Assembly: GCA_030151005.1 (NCBI GenBank)
Contig: JASLES010000250.1
Span: forward strand, 1-12,756
Reading direction: 5' to 3'
Source: Silvimonas sp.
GTDB taxonomy: Bacteria; Pseudomonadota; Gammaproteobacteria; Burkholderiales; Chitinibacteraceae
DNA length: 12,756 nt
Below are positions 5,697-12,756 of the stretch, in pieces. Under the pieces are notes generated by a model that saw only the letters and a list, made by a program, of their open reading frames with translations, did no database searches and was not told where the DNA came from. The translations under genes and the position numbers were made by a program. The first letter of the stretch is position 1, and every line of letters starts with the position of its first letter.

Positions 5697-6548
5697 ATGC
5701 GCAAACCTCATCAACCCGCCAGAAAAATCTGGCTACTGGCGATTTTGCTGCTGCTGGCCGCAGTCGCTGCGGCCCAGACACCCGGGCAAGCACTGCTGAC
5801 CAGCTACCAGACCCTTGCGCCGCGTCTGGAACACAATCAATTTGGCCGGCCAATGGTGCTTGAATCTACCCATACCGACAAGACGCTGACGGGGGAAATC
5901 TACGCCGTGGTCGATCACCCGTTTGGGGAGTTCAAGGCCGGTGTGAACGACGCGGGTAACTGGTGCGACATTCTGATCCTGCATCTGAATATCAAGTACT
6001 GCCACAAGGGCGCCAGGCCAGATCAACTGGTGGTGTTTGTGGGGCGCAAATTTGACCAGCCACTTTCAGACGCGCATGAACTTGATTTTGCCTGGCATGC
6101 CGACCCGGATGACGAGGCGTATTCACACGTGACGCTGGTGGCCCCCAATGGCCCGCTCAGTACCCATGATTACCGTATCAGTCTGGAGTCTGCGCCGCTG
6201 GATGCCGGGCACACCTTTGTGCATCTGTCTTATTCGTATGGCTATGGCCTGACTGCCAAACTGGCGCTGCAGACCTATCTGAACACGCTGGGCAGTGACA
6301 AGGTAGGCTTTACCACGGTGGATGGTCAGCCCGTGGGGGGTGTGCGCGGCTTGGTGGAGCGCAATACCATCCGCTATTACCTGGCGATTGAGTCCTGGCT
6401 GTCTGCGCCACAACCGGAAGCGCGCATGCGTAACTGGTTTACGGCCACCGAGCGCTATCCGCGCCAGTTGCATGAGATGGAGCAGGATGAATATATGAGC
6501 ATGAAGCGCAATGAATATCGCCGGCAGCAAAAGCCGCTCGAAAGTTAA
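5697..6548 (+). CDS. Exported protein of unknown function (283 aa)
   Basis: I cannot name a family with confidence. The start is fixed by a strong GGGAGGG 5-10 bases before the ATG. Residues 1-26 form a classical Sec signal peptide: basic MRKPHQPARK, hydrophobic IWLLAILLLLAAVA, cleavage near AAAQ. The mature part is soluble and periplasmic by prediction. A conserved-looking block spans residues 66-103 (GEIYAVVDHPFGEF, then NWCDILILHLNIKYCH). It contains the only two cysteines, Cys90 and Cys102, a possible disulfide. The alternation of VDHPF with a helix and later long strands (RISLESAPL, FVHLSYSYGYG) faintly resembles the SRPBCC/START helix-grip fold; this is speculative. The C-terminus is a highly charged helix (EMEQDEYMSMKRNEYRRQQ). 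It is convergent with the phospholipase D-like gene, with a 9-base gap and no terminator between them. Confidence 0.82.
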   Translation: MRKPHQPARKIWLLAILLLLAAVAAAQTPGQALLTSYQTLAPRLEHNQFGRPMVLESTHTDKTLTGEIYAVVDHPFGEFKAGVNDAGNWCDILILHLNIKYCHKGARPDQLVVFVGRKFDQPLSDAHELDFAWHADPDDEAYSHVTLVAPNGPLSTHDYRISLESAPLDAGHTFVHLSYSYGYGLTAKLALQTYLNTLGSDKVGFTTVDGQPVGGVRGLVERNTIRYYLAIESWLSAPQPEARMRNWFTATERYPRQLHEMEQDEYMSMKRNEYRRQQKPLES

Positions 6549-6557
6549 ACCGGTTGG

Positions 6558-8156
6558 TCAGAGTTCGTCATCTGCCGGAAACAAACTGACCACGCCGCTG
6601 AGCGTGCGGCGCCACAGCCCGGCGTCTGGATCGCTGGTCCAGGTTTCATCCTTGCCATCTTCCTGGCCTATCCAGCGCAACTGCCGGCTTTGGGGGGTGT
6701 CGTCCGGCCTGCGGGGTGGGGCAAGTTCCAGCTTGTAACTGTACTTGGGCGTGGCCGCCTGGTCATACAGGTGAGCAACCTGTTCTGCCAGTTCCGGGCT
6801 CTTGATCAGTACGGCCTGTTCGGTATTGAGGTTGACCGAGCGCGGATCCAGGTTGAACGAGCCAATCATCAAAATCTGCCGATCCACCACAAAGGCTTTG
6901 GTATGCAGACTGGCGCGTGACGAGCCGGTGGAGAGCGCCGCGCCATGCACTCCGGCCACCGGCCGGAATTCATGGACTTCTACGCCGCTGGCAAGCAGTG
7001 CTTTGCGGTATTTGCGCCAGGCTGAATGTACCGCCGCCACGTCGGTTGAAGCCAATGAGTTGGTGAGCACCTTGACTGCCACACCGCGTTGTTCCATCAG
7101 CCCCAGAAACTGCGTGCCACCATCCCGCGGCACAAAATACGCCGACATGATGATGAACTCATGCTGCGCATGCCGCGCCGCCAGTAACAAGCCTTGCCCG
7201 GGCTTGCTGTCGGTCTGGGCATCCGGATTGGCATTGGCATCAACCTTGTCCGGGTTATCGGCCGCCAGCCAGGCCTGCGCCCAGATCAGGTTGTGAGTGG
7301 CTTTGCTCAAAAACGCATTGGCACTGGCGGCATCCGGGACCGGTATTTGCGCCGGTTCTTTCTGGTCGATCGGTGGTGGCGGCGCTTTGCTGGCGTTTTG
7401 CCAACCAGTAATTGCTTCCTGGCTAGGCGGGCGGGATTCCAGCGCGGGGAGCGGATAGCTTTCCTGGCTGTTCCAGTAGTGATCAAACGAGGTTTCCAGT
7501 TTGCCGGGCAACAGGCCTGCGGCCAGCACATCCAGATCGCGGAAATTCATATCCGGCCGGGCATCAAAATACTGATCAGCCAGATTGCGGCCGCCCACAA
7601 TCGCCAACACGCCGTCGGCAATCAATGATTTATTGTGCATACGCCGTTCCAGATGATCGTAATCGGCAATCATGGCGCCGGCGCGGGCAAACACAGACCG
7701 GCCACCGGTCGTGAGCGGGTTGAAGACTCGCACTTCAAAATTGGGTTGAACCGCCATGATGGCCAGCATGCCGTCAGGCTTATCCAGGTTGAGGTCATCC
7801 AGCAGCAAGCGCACGCGCACGCCCCGGCGCGCGGCGGCGGCGAGCGCATTCAGGATCACCGTACCGGTGTGGTCTTGCATTGCGGTGTAGTACTGCAGAT
7901 CAAGCGAGGTACGTGCCTGCTGGATCAAGGCCAGCCGTGCCTCAAACGCTTCCTGGCCATGTACCAGCAAATAAAAACCGGATTGATCCGCATGCGCTGT
8001 GCTGGCGGCAAGCACGCTCTGGCCTAGCGGCCCCTGGGTATCCGCCACCATGGCGTGACTGGCGGGACGATTGAACTCGGTCAGCGGCGCACGCGTGGCA
8101 CAACCGGCCAGCACCAACATGATCAGCAGAATGCACCAACGCCATTGAGTGGCCAT
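6558..8156 (-). CDS. Phospholipase D-family lipoprotein (ClsC-like, putative cardiolipin synthase)
   Basis: A 532-residue envelope protein with two HKD catalytic motifs, the hallmark of phospholipase D enzymes. Motif 1 is HNKSLIAD (His174, Lys176, Asp181) with GGRN after it. Motif 2 is LHTKAFVVD (His418, Lys420, Asp425) with GSFN after it. Both are complete, so it should be active as phosphatidyltransferase or phospholipase. The architecture most resembles the ClsC/YmdC group, which makes cardiolipin from phosphatidylglycerol and phosphatidylethanolamine. Residues 1-19 are a lipoprotein signal with lipobox LAGC (Cys19); Ala20 at the next position predicts outer-membrane sorting. A polar Asn/Asp-rich linker (301-320) and a Pro-rich stretch (258-274) separate the two halves. 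The Shine-Dalgarno is poor. It lies between narK and narG on the opposite strand, with no evident link to nitrate respiration. Confidence 0.88.
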   Translation of the reverse strand: MATQWRWCILLIMLVLAGCATRAPLTEFNRPASHAMVADTQGPLGQSVLAASTAHADQSGFYLLVHGQEAFEARLALIQQARTSLDLQYYTAMQDHTGTVILNALAAAARRGVRVRLLLDDLNLDKPDGMLAIMAVQPNFEVRVFNPLTTGGRSVFARAGAMIADYDHLERRMHNKSLIADGVLAIVGGRNLADQYFDARPDMNFRDLDVLAAGLLPGKLETSFDHYWNSQESYPLPALESRPPSQEAITGWQNASKAPPPPIDQKEPAQIPVPDAASANAFLSKATHNLIWAQAWLAADNPDKVDANANPDAQTDSKPGQGLLLAARHAQHEFIIMSAYFVPRDGGTQFLGLMEQRGVAVKVLTNSLASTDVAAVHSAWRKYRKALLASGVEVHEFRPVAGVHGAALSTGSSRASLHTKAFVVDRQILMIGSFNLDPRSVNLNTEQAVLIKSPELAEQVAHLYDQAATPKYSYKLELAPPRRPDDTPQSRQLRWIGQEDGKDETWTSDPDAGLWRRTLSGVVSLFPADDEL

Positions 8157-8235
8157 GAGCTAAACCCGTTGTCAGGGTGAACCGGCAAATACGCCAGCGT
8201 GCCCTGAACCATAGCTGCTTTGTTGTGCTCGTGCT

Positions 8236-8332
8236 GTCAGTGGCACGCCTGGGCGCATGTCCGTTGTCACGTACCTGGCCAAAAGAACTAGTCGGGCTAG
8301 CCATTCTTGCCATGCCAGGCCCGCCCACTGAC
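8236..8332. repeat. Long imperfect inverted repeat upstream of narG
   Basis: Nested pairings: GTCAGTGG (8236-8243) with CCACTGAC (8325-8332); GCCTGG (8247-8252) with CCAGGC (8315-8320); CATG (8256-8259) with CATG (8311-8314); AAGAA (8283-8287) with TTCTT (8304-8308); CTAG (8288-8291) with CTAG (8297-8300). Together they allow one 97-base irregular stem in the 267-bp gap between the divergent phospholipase D-like gene and narG. It ends 91 bases before the narG start, so it could lie in the promoter or in a long narG leader. The rest of the gap shows no clear promoter hexamers. Confidence 0.45.
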
Positions 8333-8423
8333 GAATATCGACCTTTTTCCCCGAGGCATAGCATTGGTTGCAATTGGCGCGATCCGTTTACCGCGCCCAT
8401 CACCAGATAAAAACGGGGTTCGC

Positions 8424-11400
8424 ATGAGTCACCTGATCGACCGCTTGAAATTCTTCTCCCGTACCCGCGACACTTTCTCCAATGGCCACGGTGCAGTGGT
8501 CAATGAAGATCGCAAGTGGGAAGACGGTTACCGCAACCGCTGGACACACGACAAGGTCGTGCGCTCTACCCATGGTGTGAACTGCACCGGCTCCTGTTCC
8601 TGGCGGGTGTTCGTCAAGAACGGGCTGATTACCTGGGAGTTGCAACAAACCGATTACCCACGCACCCGGCCTGATCTGCCCAATCACGAACCGCGCGGTT
8701 GTCCGCGTGGTGCGTCTTATTCCTGGTATGTGTATTCCGCCCAGCGCGTGAAATACCCGATGCTGCGTGGCCGCCTTGCCAGCCTGTGGCGCGAAGCCCG
8801 CAAAACCCTGGCCCCCATCGAAGCCTGGCATTCCATCGTCTCTGACAAAGCCAAGTCTGACAGTTACAAGCAGGTGCGTGGGCAGGGCGGCTTTGTGCGC
8901 AGTAACTGGGACGAAGTGACGGAAATGATCGCCGCCGCCAATGCCTACACCGTCAAGGAATACGGTCCGGATCGCGTGATCGGGTTCAGCCCGATTCCGG
9001 CCATGAGTATGGTGAGCTATGCCGCGGGCGCCCGTTATCTGGGCCTGATTGGTGGTGTGCCACTGAGCTTCTATGACTGGTACTGCGATTTGCCGCCGGC
9101 CAGCCCGCAAGTCTGGGGTGAACAGACCGACGTACCAGAGTCAGCCGACTGGTACAACTCCACCTACCTGATGGTCTGGGGTTCCAATATCCCCATGACC
9201 CGTACGCCGGATGCCCACTTCTATACCGAAGTTCGCTACAAGGGCACCAAGACCGTAGCGGTCTCCAGTGACTTTGGCGAAATGGCCAAATTTGGTGATA
9301 TCTGGCTTGCGCCCAAGCAAGGCACCGATGCTGCACTGGCACTTGCAATGGGTCATGTCGTACTCAACGAGTTCCACAAGAACGGCAAATCTGACTATTT
9401 CCGTGATTACGGCAAGCAGTACACCGATTTCCCCATGCTGGTGACGCTGCGGGAACAGGGCGAAGGCCTGGTGCCGGATTACTTCCTGCGCGCCTCCATG
9501 CTGCCGGGTGATCTGGGTGAAGAGAAAAACCCCGACTGGAAAACGGTGCTGATCGATGAAACCACCGGCGCACTGGCCGTCCCCAATGGCACGATCGGCT
9601 CGCGCTGGCATGAAGAAGGCGCGAAGAAAGGCAAGTGGAACCTGGAACTGAAAAATCTGGCCGATGGCAGCCCGGTTGATCCACTGCTGAGCCTGAAAGG
9701 CAAGGCCGATGACATTGTCAGCGTGGGTTTTGATTACTTTGGCGGTGACAAGGACGACCTGCTGTTCCGCAATGTACCGGCCCGCCGCGTTGCCCTGAAA
9801 GATGGCAGCACCGCGCTGGTCGCCACCGTGTATGACCTGATGCTGGCCAACTACGGCGTGGATAACGGTCATGGTGGCGGCAATGTCGCGACCTCCTACG
9901 ACGATGACATTGCCTACACCCCGAAATGGCAAGAACGCCACACCGGCGTGAAAGCTGCGGACGTCATCACCGTTGGCCGCGAATTTGGCCAGAACGCCCA
10001 CGACACCCATGGCAAGAGCATGGTGGTGGTTGGTGCCGCACTGAACCACTGGTTCAACAACGACATGACCTATCGCGGCATCATCAACCTGTTGATGATG
10101 TGCGGCTGTGTGGGTCAAAGCGGCGGCGGCTGGGCCCATTATGTGGGTCAGGAAAAACTGCGCCCGCAGCCGGGCTGGACACCGCTGGCATTTGGTCTGG
10201 ACTGGAATCGCCCGGTGCGCCAGATGAACGGCACCAGCTTTTTCTACGCCCACACCAGCCAGTGGCGCCATGAAAAACTCGGTGTAACCGAAATCCTTGG
10301 GCCCAAAGCCAAAGCCGGCCAGTACGACCACATGGCGCTGATCGACTTCAACGCCAAAGCCGAGCGCATGGGCTGGCTGCCGTCAGCCCCACAACTGGAA
10401 ACCAATCCGCTGGAAATCACCCGTCAGGCAAATGCCGCCGGCGTTGATCCCGTGCAGTTTGCGGTTGAAGGGTTGAAGGCCGGTACGCTCAACATGAGTT
10501 GTGAAGACCCGGATAACCCGAAGAACTTCCCGCGTAATCTGTTTGTATGGCGCTCCAACCTGCTGGGCTCCTCCGGCAAGGGTCACGAGTACTTCCTCAA
10601 GTATCTGCTGGGCACCCAGAACGCCGTGTTTGATGATGAATCCACCGGCATCAAACCGACCGATGTGAAAGTCCGTCCGGCGGCGGAAGGCAAGCTGGAT
10701 CTGTTGACCGTGCTGGATTTCCGCATGTCGACCACCTGTCTGTATGGCGACATCGTGTTGCCGACCGCCACCTGGTACGAGAAGGACGACTTGAACACGT
10801 CTGACATGCACCCGTTCATTCACCCGCTGAGTGAAGCCGTGCAACCGCTGTGGCAATCGAAGACGGACTGGGAAATCTACAAAGCCATTGCCAAAAAATT
10901 CACCGAGATCGCCGGCCCATACCTGGGCGTGCAAAAAGACCTGGTCCTGACCCCGCTGATGCATGACAGCCCGGCCGAACTGGGCCAGCCGTTTGAGCCC
11001 AAAGACTGGAAATACGGCGAGTGTGATCTGATTCCGGGTAAAACCGCGCCAAACATGACTGTGGTGGAACGTGACTACACCCGTATTTACGAGAAATTCA
11101 CCACCATCGGCCCGCTGCTTAAAAACGTGAATAACGGCGGCAAGGGTATTTTCTGGAAAACCGGCCACGAAATCGACGAACTGGCCGCACTGAACGGCGT
11201 CGCGGCCAACGGGCAACCGAAGCTGGAAACCGCTATTGATGCGGCAGAGATGATCCTGACGCTGGCACCGGAAACCAACGGTCACGTGGCGGTGAAATCC
11301 TGGCAGGCGTTGTCTGAGGTAACGGGCCGTGATCACACCCATCTGGCCGCGGGCCGCGAGCACGAAAAAATCCGCTTCCGTGATGTCCAGGCCCAACCGC

Positions 11401-12113
11401 GCAAGATCATCAGTTCGCCCACCTGGTCTGGTATCGAGAGCGAAGAAGTCAGCTACAACGCTGGCTACACCAACGTGCATGAGCTGATCCCATGGCGCAC
11501 CCTGACTGGCCGCCAGCAGTTCTACCAGGATCACCGCTGGATGCTGGATTTTGGTGAGGGCTTTGCCGTGTACAAGCCGCCAGTCGATCTGAAAACGGTC
11601 GCGCCCATGCTGGGCAAATCGCCCAATGGCGAGAAAGAGATCGTGCTCAACTTCATCACACCGCACCAGAAGTGGGGCATTCACTCCACCTATTCGGACA
11701 ACCTGCGCATGCTGACGCTCAGCCGCGGTGGCCCGCACGTGTGGATTTCTGAAGCGGATGCCAAGCGCGCCGGCATTGTCGACAACGACTGGATTGAAGT
11801 CTTCAACAGCAACGGCACGCTGACTGCCCGTGCGGTGGTCAGCCAGCGTGTGCCGGACGGCATGACGCTGATGTACCACGCCCAGGAAAAGATTGTGAAC
11901 GTGCCGGGCGCGGAAACCAGCGGCAAGCGCGGCGGTATTCACAACAGCGTGACCCGTACCGTGACCAAACCGACCCACATGATCGGCGGCTACGCCCAGC
12001 AAGCCTACGGCTTTAACTACTACGGCACCGTCGGCGCCAACCGCGACGAGTTTGTGATTCTGCGCAAGATGAAGAAGGTGGATTGGCTTGAGGGCGATTT
12101 GAAGGGCGCCTGA
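8424..12113 (+). CDS. narG: Respiratory nitrate reductase alpha subunit NarG
   Basis: The catalytic subunit of membrane-bound nitrate reductase, which reduces nitrate to nitrite on the cytoplasmic side of the inner membrane with quinol electrons passed through NarI and NarH. It is 1229 residues, close to E. coli NarG (1247) and similar throughout. FS0 [4Fe-4S] ligands are His50, Cys54, Cys58 and Cys93 (STHGVNCTGSC; RGCPRG). The Mo ligand is Asp222 in FYDWYCDLPPAS. Mo-bisMGD-binding blocks include CGCVGQSGGGWAHYVGQEK, LDFRMSTTCLYGDIVLPTATW and GGYAQQAYGFNYYGTVG. The N-terminus MSHLIDRLKFFSRTRDTF is the expected vestigial Tat-like start, so I begin at 8424 rather than at the in-frame ATG at 8307, which would add 39 unrelated residues. 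The ribosome-binding site is weak (CGGGG). narH follows after an unusually long 133-base gap. Confidence 0.98.
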   Translation: MSHLIDRLKFFSRTRDTFSNGHGAVVNEDRKWEDGYRNRWTHDKVVRSTHGVNCTGSCSWRVFVKNGLITWELQQTDYPRTRPDLPNHEPRGCPRGASYSWYVYSAQRVKYPMLRGRLASLWREARKTLAPIEAWHSIVSDKAKSDSYKQVRGQGGFVRSNWDEVTEMIAAANAYTVKEYGPDRVIGFSPIPAMSMVSYAAGARYLGLIGGVPLSFYDWYCDLPPASPQVWGEQTDVPESADWYNSTYLMVWGSNIPMTRTPDAHFYTEVRYKGTKTVAVSSDFGEMAKFGDIWLAPKQGTDAALALAMGHVVLNEFHKNGKSDYFRDYGKQYTDFPMLVTLREQGEGLVPDYFLRASMLPGDLGEEKNPDWKTVLIDETTGALAVPNGTIGSRWHEEGAKKGKWNLELKNLADGSPVDPLLSLKGKADDIVSVGFDYFGGDKDDLLFRNVPARRVALKDGSTALVATVYDLMLANYGVDNGHGGGNVATSYDDDIAYTPKWQERHTGVKAADVITVGREFGQNAHDTHGKSMVVVGAALNHWFNNDMTYRGIINLLMMCGCVGQSGGGWAHYVGQEKLRPQPGWTPLAFGLDWNRPVRQMNGTSFFYAHTSQWRHEKLGVTEILGPKAKAGQYDHMALIDFNAKAERMGWLPSAPQLETNPLEITRQANAAGVDPVQFAVEGLKAGTLNMSCEDPDNPKNFPRNLFVWRSNLLGSSGKGHEYFLKYLLGTQNAVFDDESTGIKPTDVKVRPAAEGKLDLLTVLDFRMSTTCLYGDIVLPTATWYEKDDLNTSDMHPFIHPLSEAVQPLWQSKTDWEIYKAIAKKFTEIAGPYLGVQKDLVLTPLMHDSPAELGQPFEPKDWKYGECDLIPGKTAPNMTVVERDYTRIYEKFTTIGPLLKNVNNGGKGIFWKTGHEIDELAALNGVAANGQPKLETAIDAAEMILTLAPETNGHVAVKSWQALSEVTGRDHTHLAAGREHEKIRFRDVQAQPRKIISSPTWSGIESEEVSYNAGYTNVHELIPWRTLTGRQQFYQDHRWMLDFGEGFAVYKPPVDLKTVAPMLGKSPNGEKEIVLNFITPHQKWGIHSTYSDNLRMLTLSRGGPHVWISEADAKRAGIVDNDWIEVFNSNGTLTARAVVSQRVPDGMTLMYHAQEKIVNVPGAETSGKRGGIHNSVTRTVTKPTHMIGGYAQQAYGFNYYGTVGANRDEFVILRKMKKVDWLEGDLKGA

Positions 12114-12114
12114 C

Positions 12115-12207
12115 GGCTTCTGGCGGCGTCGGGCTGGCGGCCGCACAAATGCTCATTGACTTAACGTCAACTCCGCTTTGTGCGCCTTGCCCTTCTAGCC
12201 AGAAACC
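12115..12207. repeat. Nested inverted repeat filling the narG-narH gap
   Basis: Outer arms GGCTTCTGGC (12115-12124) and GCCAGAAACC (12198-12207) match at 9 of 10 positions. Next come GGGC (12131-12134) with GCCC (12189-12192), and GG (12139-12140) with CC (12185-12186). The strongest pairing is CGCACAAA (12142-12149) with TTTGTGCG (12177-12184). Innermost are TTGAC (12156-12160) and GTCAA (12166-12170). All pairings nest in order, so the narG-narH transcript could form one long stem starting one base after the narG stop codon and ending 39 bases before narH. There is no T-run, so it is not a standard terminator. It could be an mRNA-stability or processing element, a partial attenuator, or a small palindromic repeat. 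Confidence 0.6.
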
Positions 12208-12246
12208 ATCATCCACCCTTCAAATAAATTTATTGGAGTACAACAA

Positions 12247-12756
12247 ATGAAAATCCGTGCCCAAGTAGCCATGGTGCTCAATCTGGACAAGTGCATTGGC
12301 TGCCATACCTGTTCAGTGACTTGTAAAAACGTCTGGACCAGCCGTGATGGTGTGGAATACGCCTGGTTCAACAATGTGGAAACCAAACCCGGTGTCGGTT
12401 ACCCCAAAGAATGGGAAAACCAGAAGAAATGGAATGGCGGCTGGAAGCGTTTGCCCAGTGGCAAGATCGAACCACGTCAGGGCGGCAAGCTGCGCATTCT
12501 GGCGCAGATGTTCGCCAACCCCAATCTGCCGGAAATTGACGACTACTACGAGCCGTTTACCTACGATTACGAGCACCTGCAGAACGCCAAAGAATCGCAA
12601 ACACCGCCCACGGCCCGGCCGATCTCGGTGATCACCGGCAAGAAGATGGAGAAAATCCATTGGGGCCCGAACTGGGAAGACGATCTGGGCGGCGAGTTCA
12701 GCCAGCGCAGCAAAGACATGCTGTTTGAGAACGTGCAAAAGGAGATGTACAGCACG
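12247..12756 (+). CDS. narH: Respiratory nitrate reductase beta subunit NarH (5' part only)
   Basis: The electron-transfer subunit that carries electrons from NarI haems to the NarG active site. It holds three [4Fe-4S] clusters and one [3Fe-4S] cluster on the cytoplasmic face. Only the first 170 residues are in the window; E. coli NarH is 512. The N-terminus MKIRAQVAMVLNLDKCIGCH is nearly identical to E. coli. It contains the first ferredoxin-type Cys group Cys16, Cys19, Cys22 and Cys26 (CIGCHTCSVTCKNVW). NNVETKPG, IDDYYEPF and GPNWEDDLGGEF follow in the normal order. GGAG lies 8 bases before the ATG in an AT-rich stretch, a better ribosome-binding site than that of narG. The 133-base gap rules out simple translational coupling to narG. 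narJ and narI would be expected beyond the right edge. Confidence 0.97.
   Translation, partial: MKIRAQVAMVLNLDKCIGCHTCSVTCKNVWTSRDGVEYAWFNNVETKPGVGYPKEWENQKKWNGGWKRLPSGKIEPRQGGKLRILAQMFANPNLPEIDDYYEPFTYDYEHLQNAKESQTPPTARPISVITGKKMEKIHWGPNWEDDLGGEFSQRSKDMLFENVQKEMYST

Noticed and set aside
10383..12146. A 587-residue open frame antisense to narG (and a 396-residue one at 9141-10331).
   Set aside because: NarG is certain on the plus strand. Long antisense frames are expected from its GC-rich codon bias, and the translations show no recognisable domains or ribosome-binding sites.
12156..12170. TTGAC-TTAAC-GTCAA between narG and narH as an FNR box.
   Set aside because: FNR half-sites are TTGAT/ATCAA with a 4-base spacer. 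Here the spacer is 5 and both inner positions differ. It fits better as the inner part of the large inverted repeat.
1..12756. Search for CRISPR arrays, insertion sequences, toxin-antitoxin pairs, tRNA and rRNA.
   Set aside because: No regularly spaced direct repeats, transposase motifs, small toxin-like gene pairs, cloverleaf or rRNA-like stretches were recognised by eye.

Overview
The window reads as ordinary chromosomal DNA of a moderately high-GC Gram-negative bacterium. The proteins look betaproteobacterial, perhaps Neisseriales (Chromobacteriaceae or Chitinibacteraceae). That placement is inferred from recalled protein similarity and codon use; no rRNA or other marker confirms it. There is no CRISPR array, insertion sequence, phage gene, tRNA or rRNA that I can see.

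Layout. Positions 1-1057 (minus strand) hold a two-gene unit: a VOC/glyoxalase-fold protein followed by a YafY-type WYL regulator cut off by the left edge. A perfect 9-bp inverted repeat upstream looks like its operator. Positions 1251-2866 hold a TetR-family repressor divergent from a YdbC-like aldo/keto reductase, with a dyad in the 74-bp gap between them. A strong bidirectional terminator (2895-2929) separates the reductase from a convergent gene for a small exported protein with the oxidoreductase molybdopterin-binding fold (2948-3559). Positions 3796-5181 encode the nitrate/nitrite transporter NarK, closed by a 19-bp perfect terminator hairpin shared with a convergent 64-residue unknown protein (5244-5438). 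Next come a conserved-looking exported protein of unknown function (5697-6548) and, convergent with it, a phospholipase D-family (ClsC-like) lipoprotein (6558-8156). Positions 8424-12113 encode the nitrate reductase alpha subunit NarG, followed by the start of the beta subunit NarH (12247 to the right edge).

How the genes work together. NarK brings nitrate in and exports nitrite. NarG (Mo-bisMGD and FS0) and NarH (Fe-S clusters) form the cytoplasmic catalytic part of the quinol-nitrate reductase. narJ and narI are expected just beyond the right edge. Unusually, narK is separated from narG by three genes unrelated to nitrate metabolism, two of them on the opposite strand.

The most unexpected structure is in the non-coding DNA around nar. 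The narG-narH gap is 133 bp, where E. coli has essentially none, and almost all of it is a nested inverted repeat (12115-12207) that could fold into one long stem-loop in the mRNA. A second long imperfect dyad (8236-8332) lies upstream of narG, and compact palindromes lie upstream of narK and of the molybdopterin-fold gene. No convincing FNR-type site is visible. I found no clearly new multi-gene system; the leads worth testing are these RNA/DNA structures and the unknown exported proteins.
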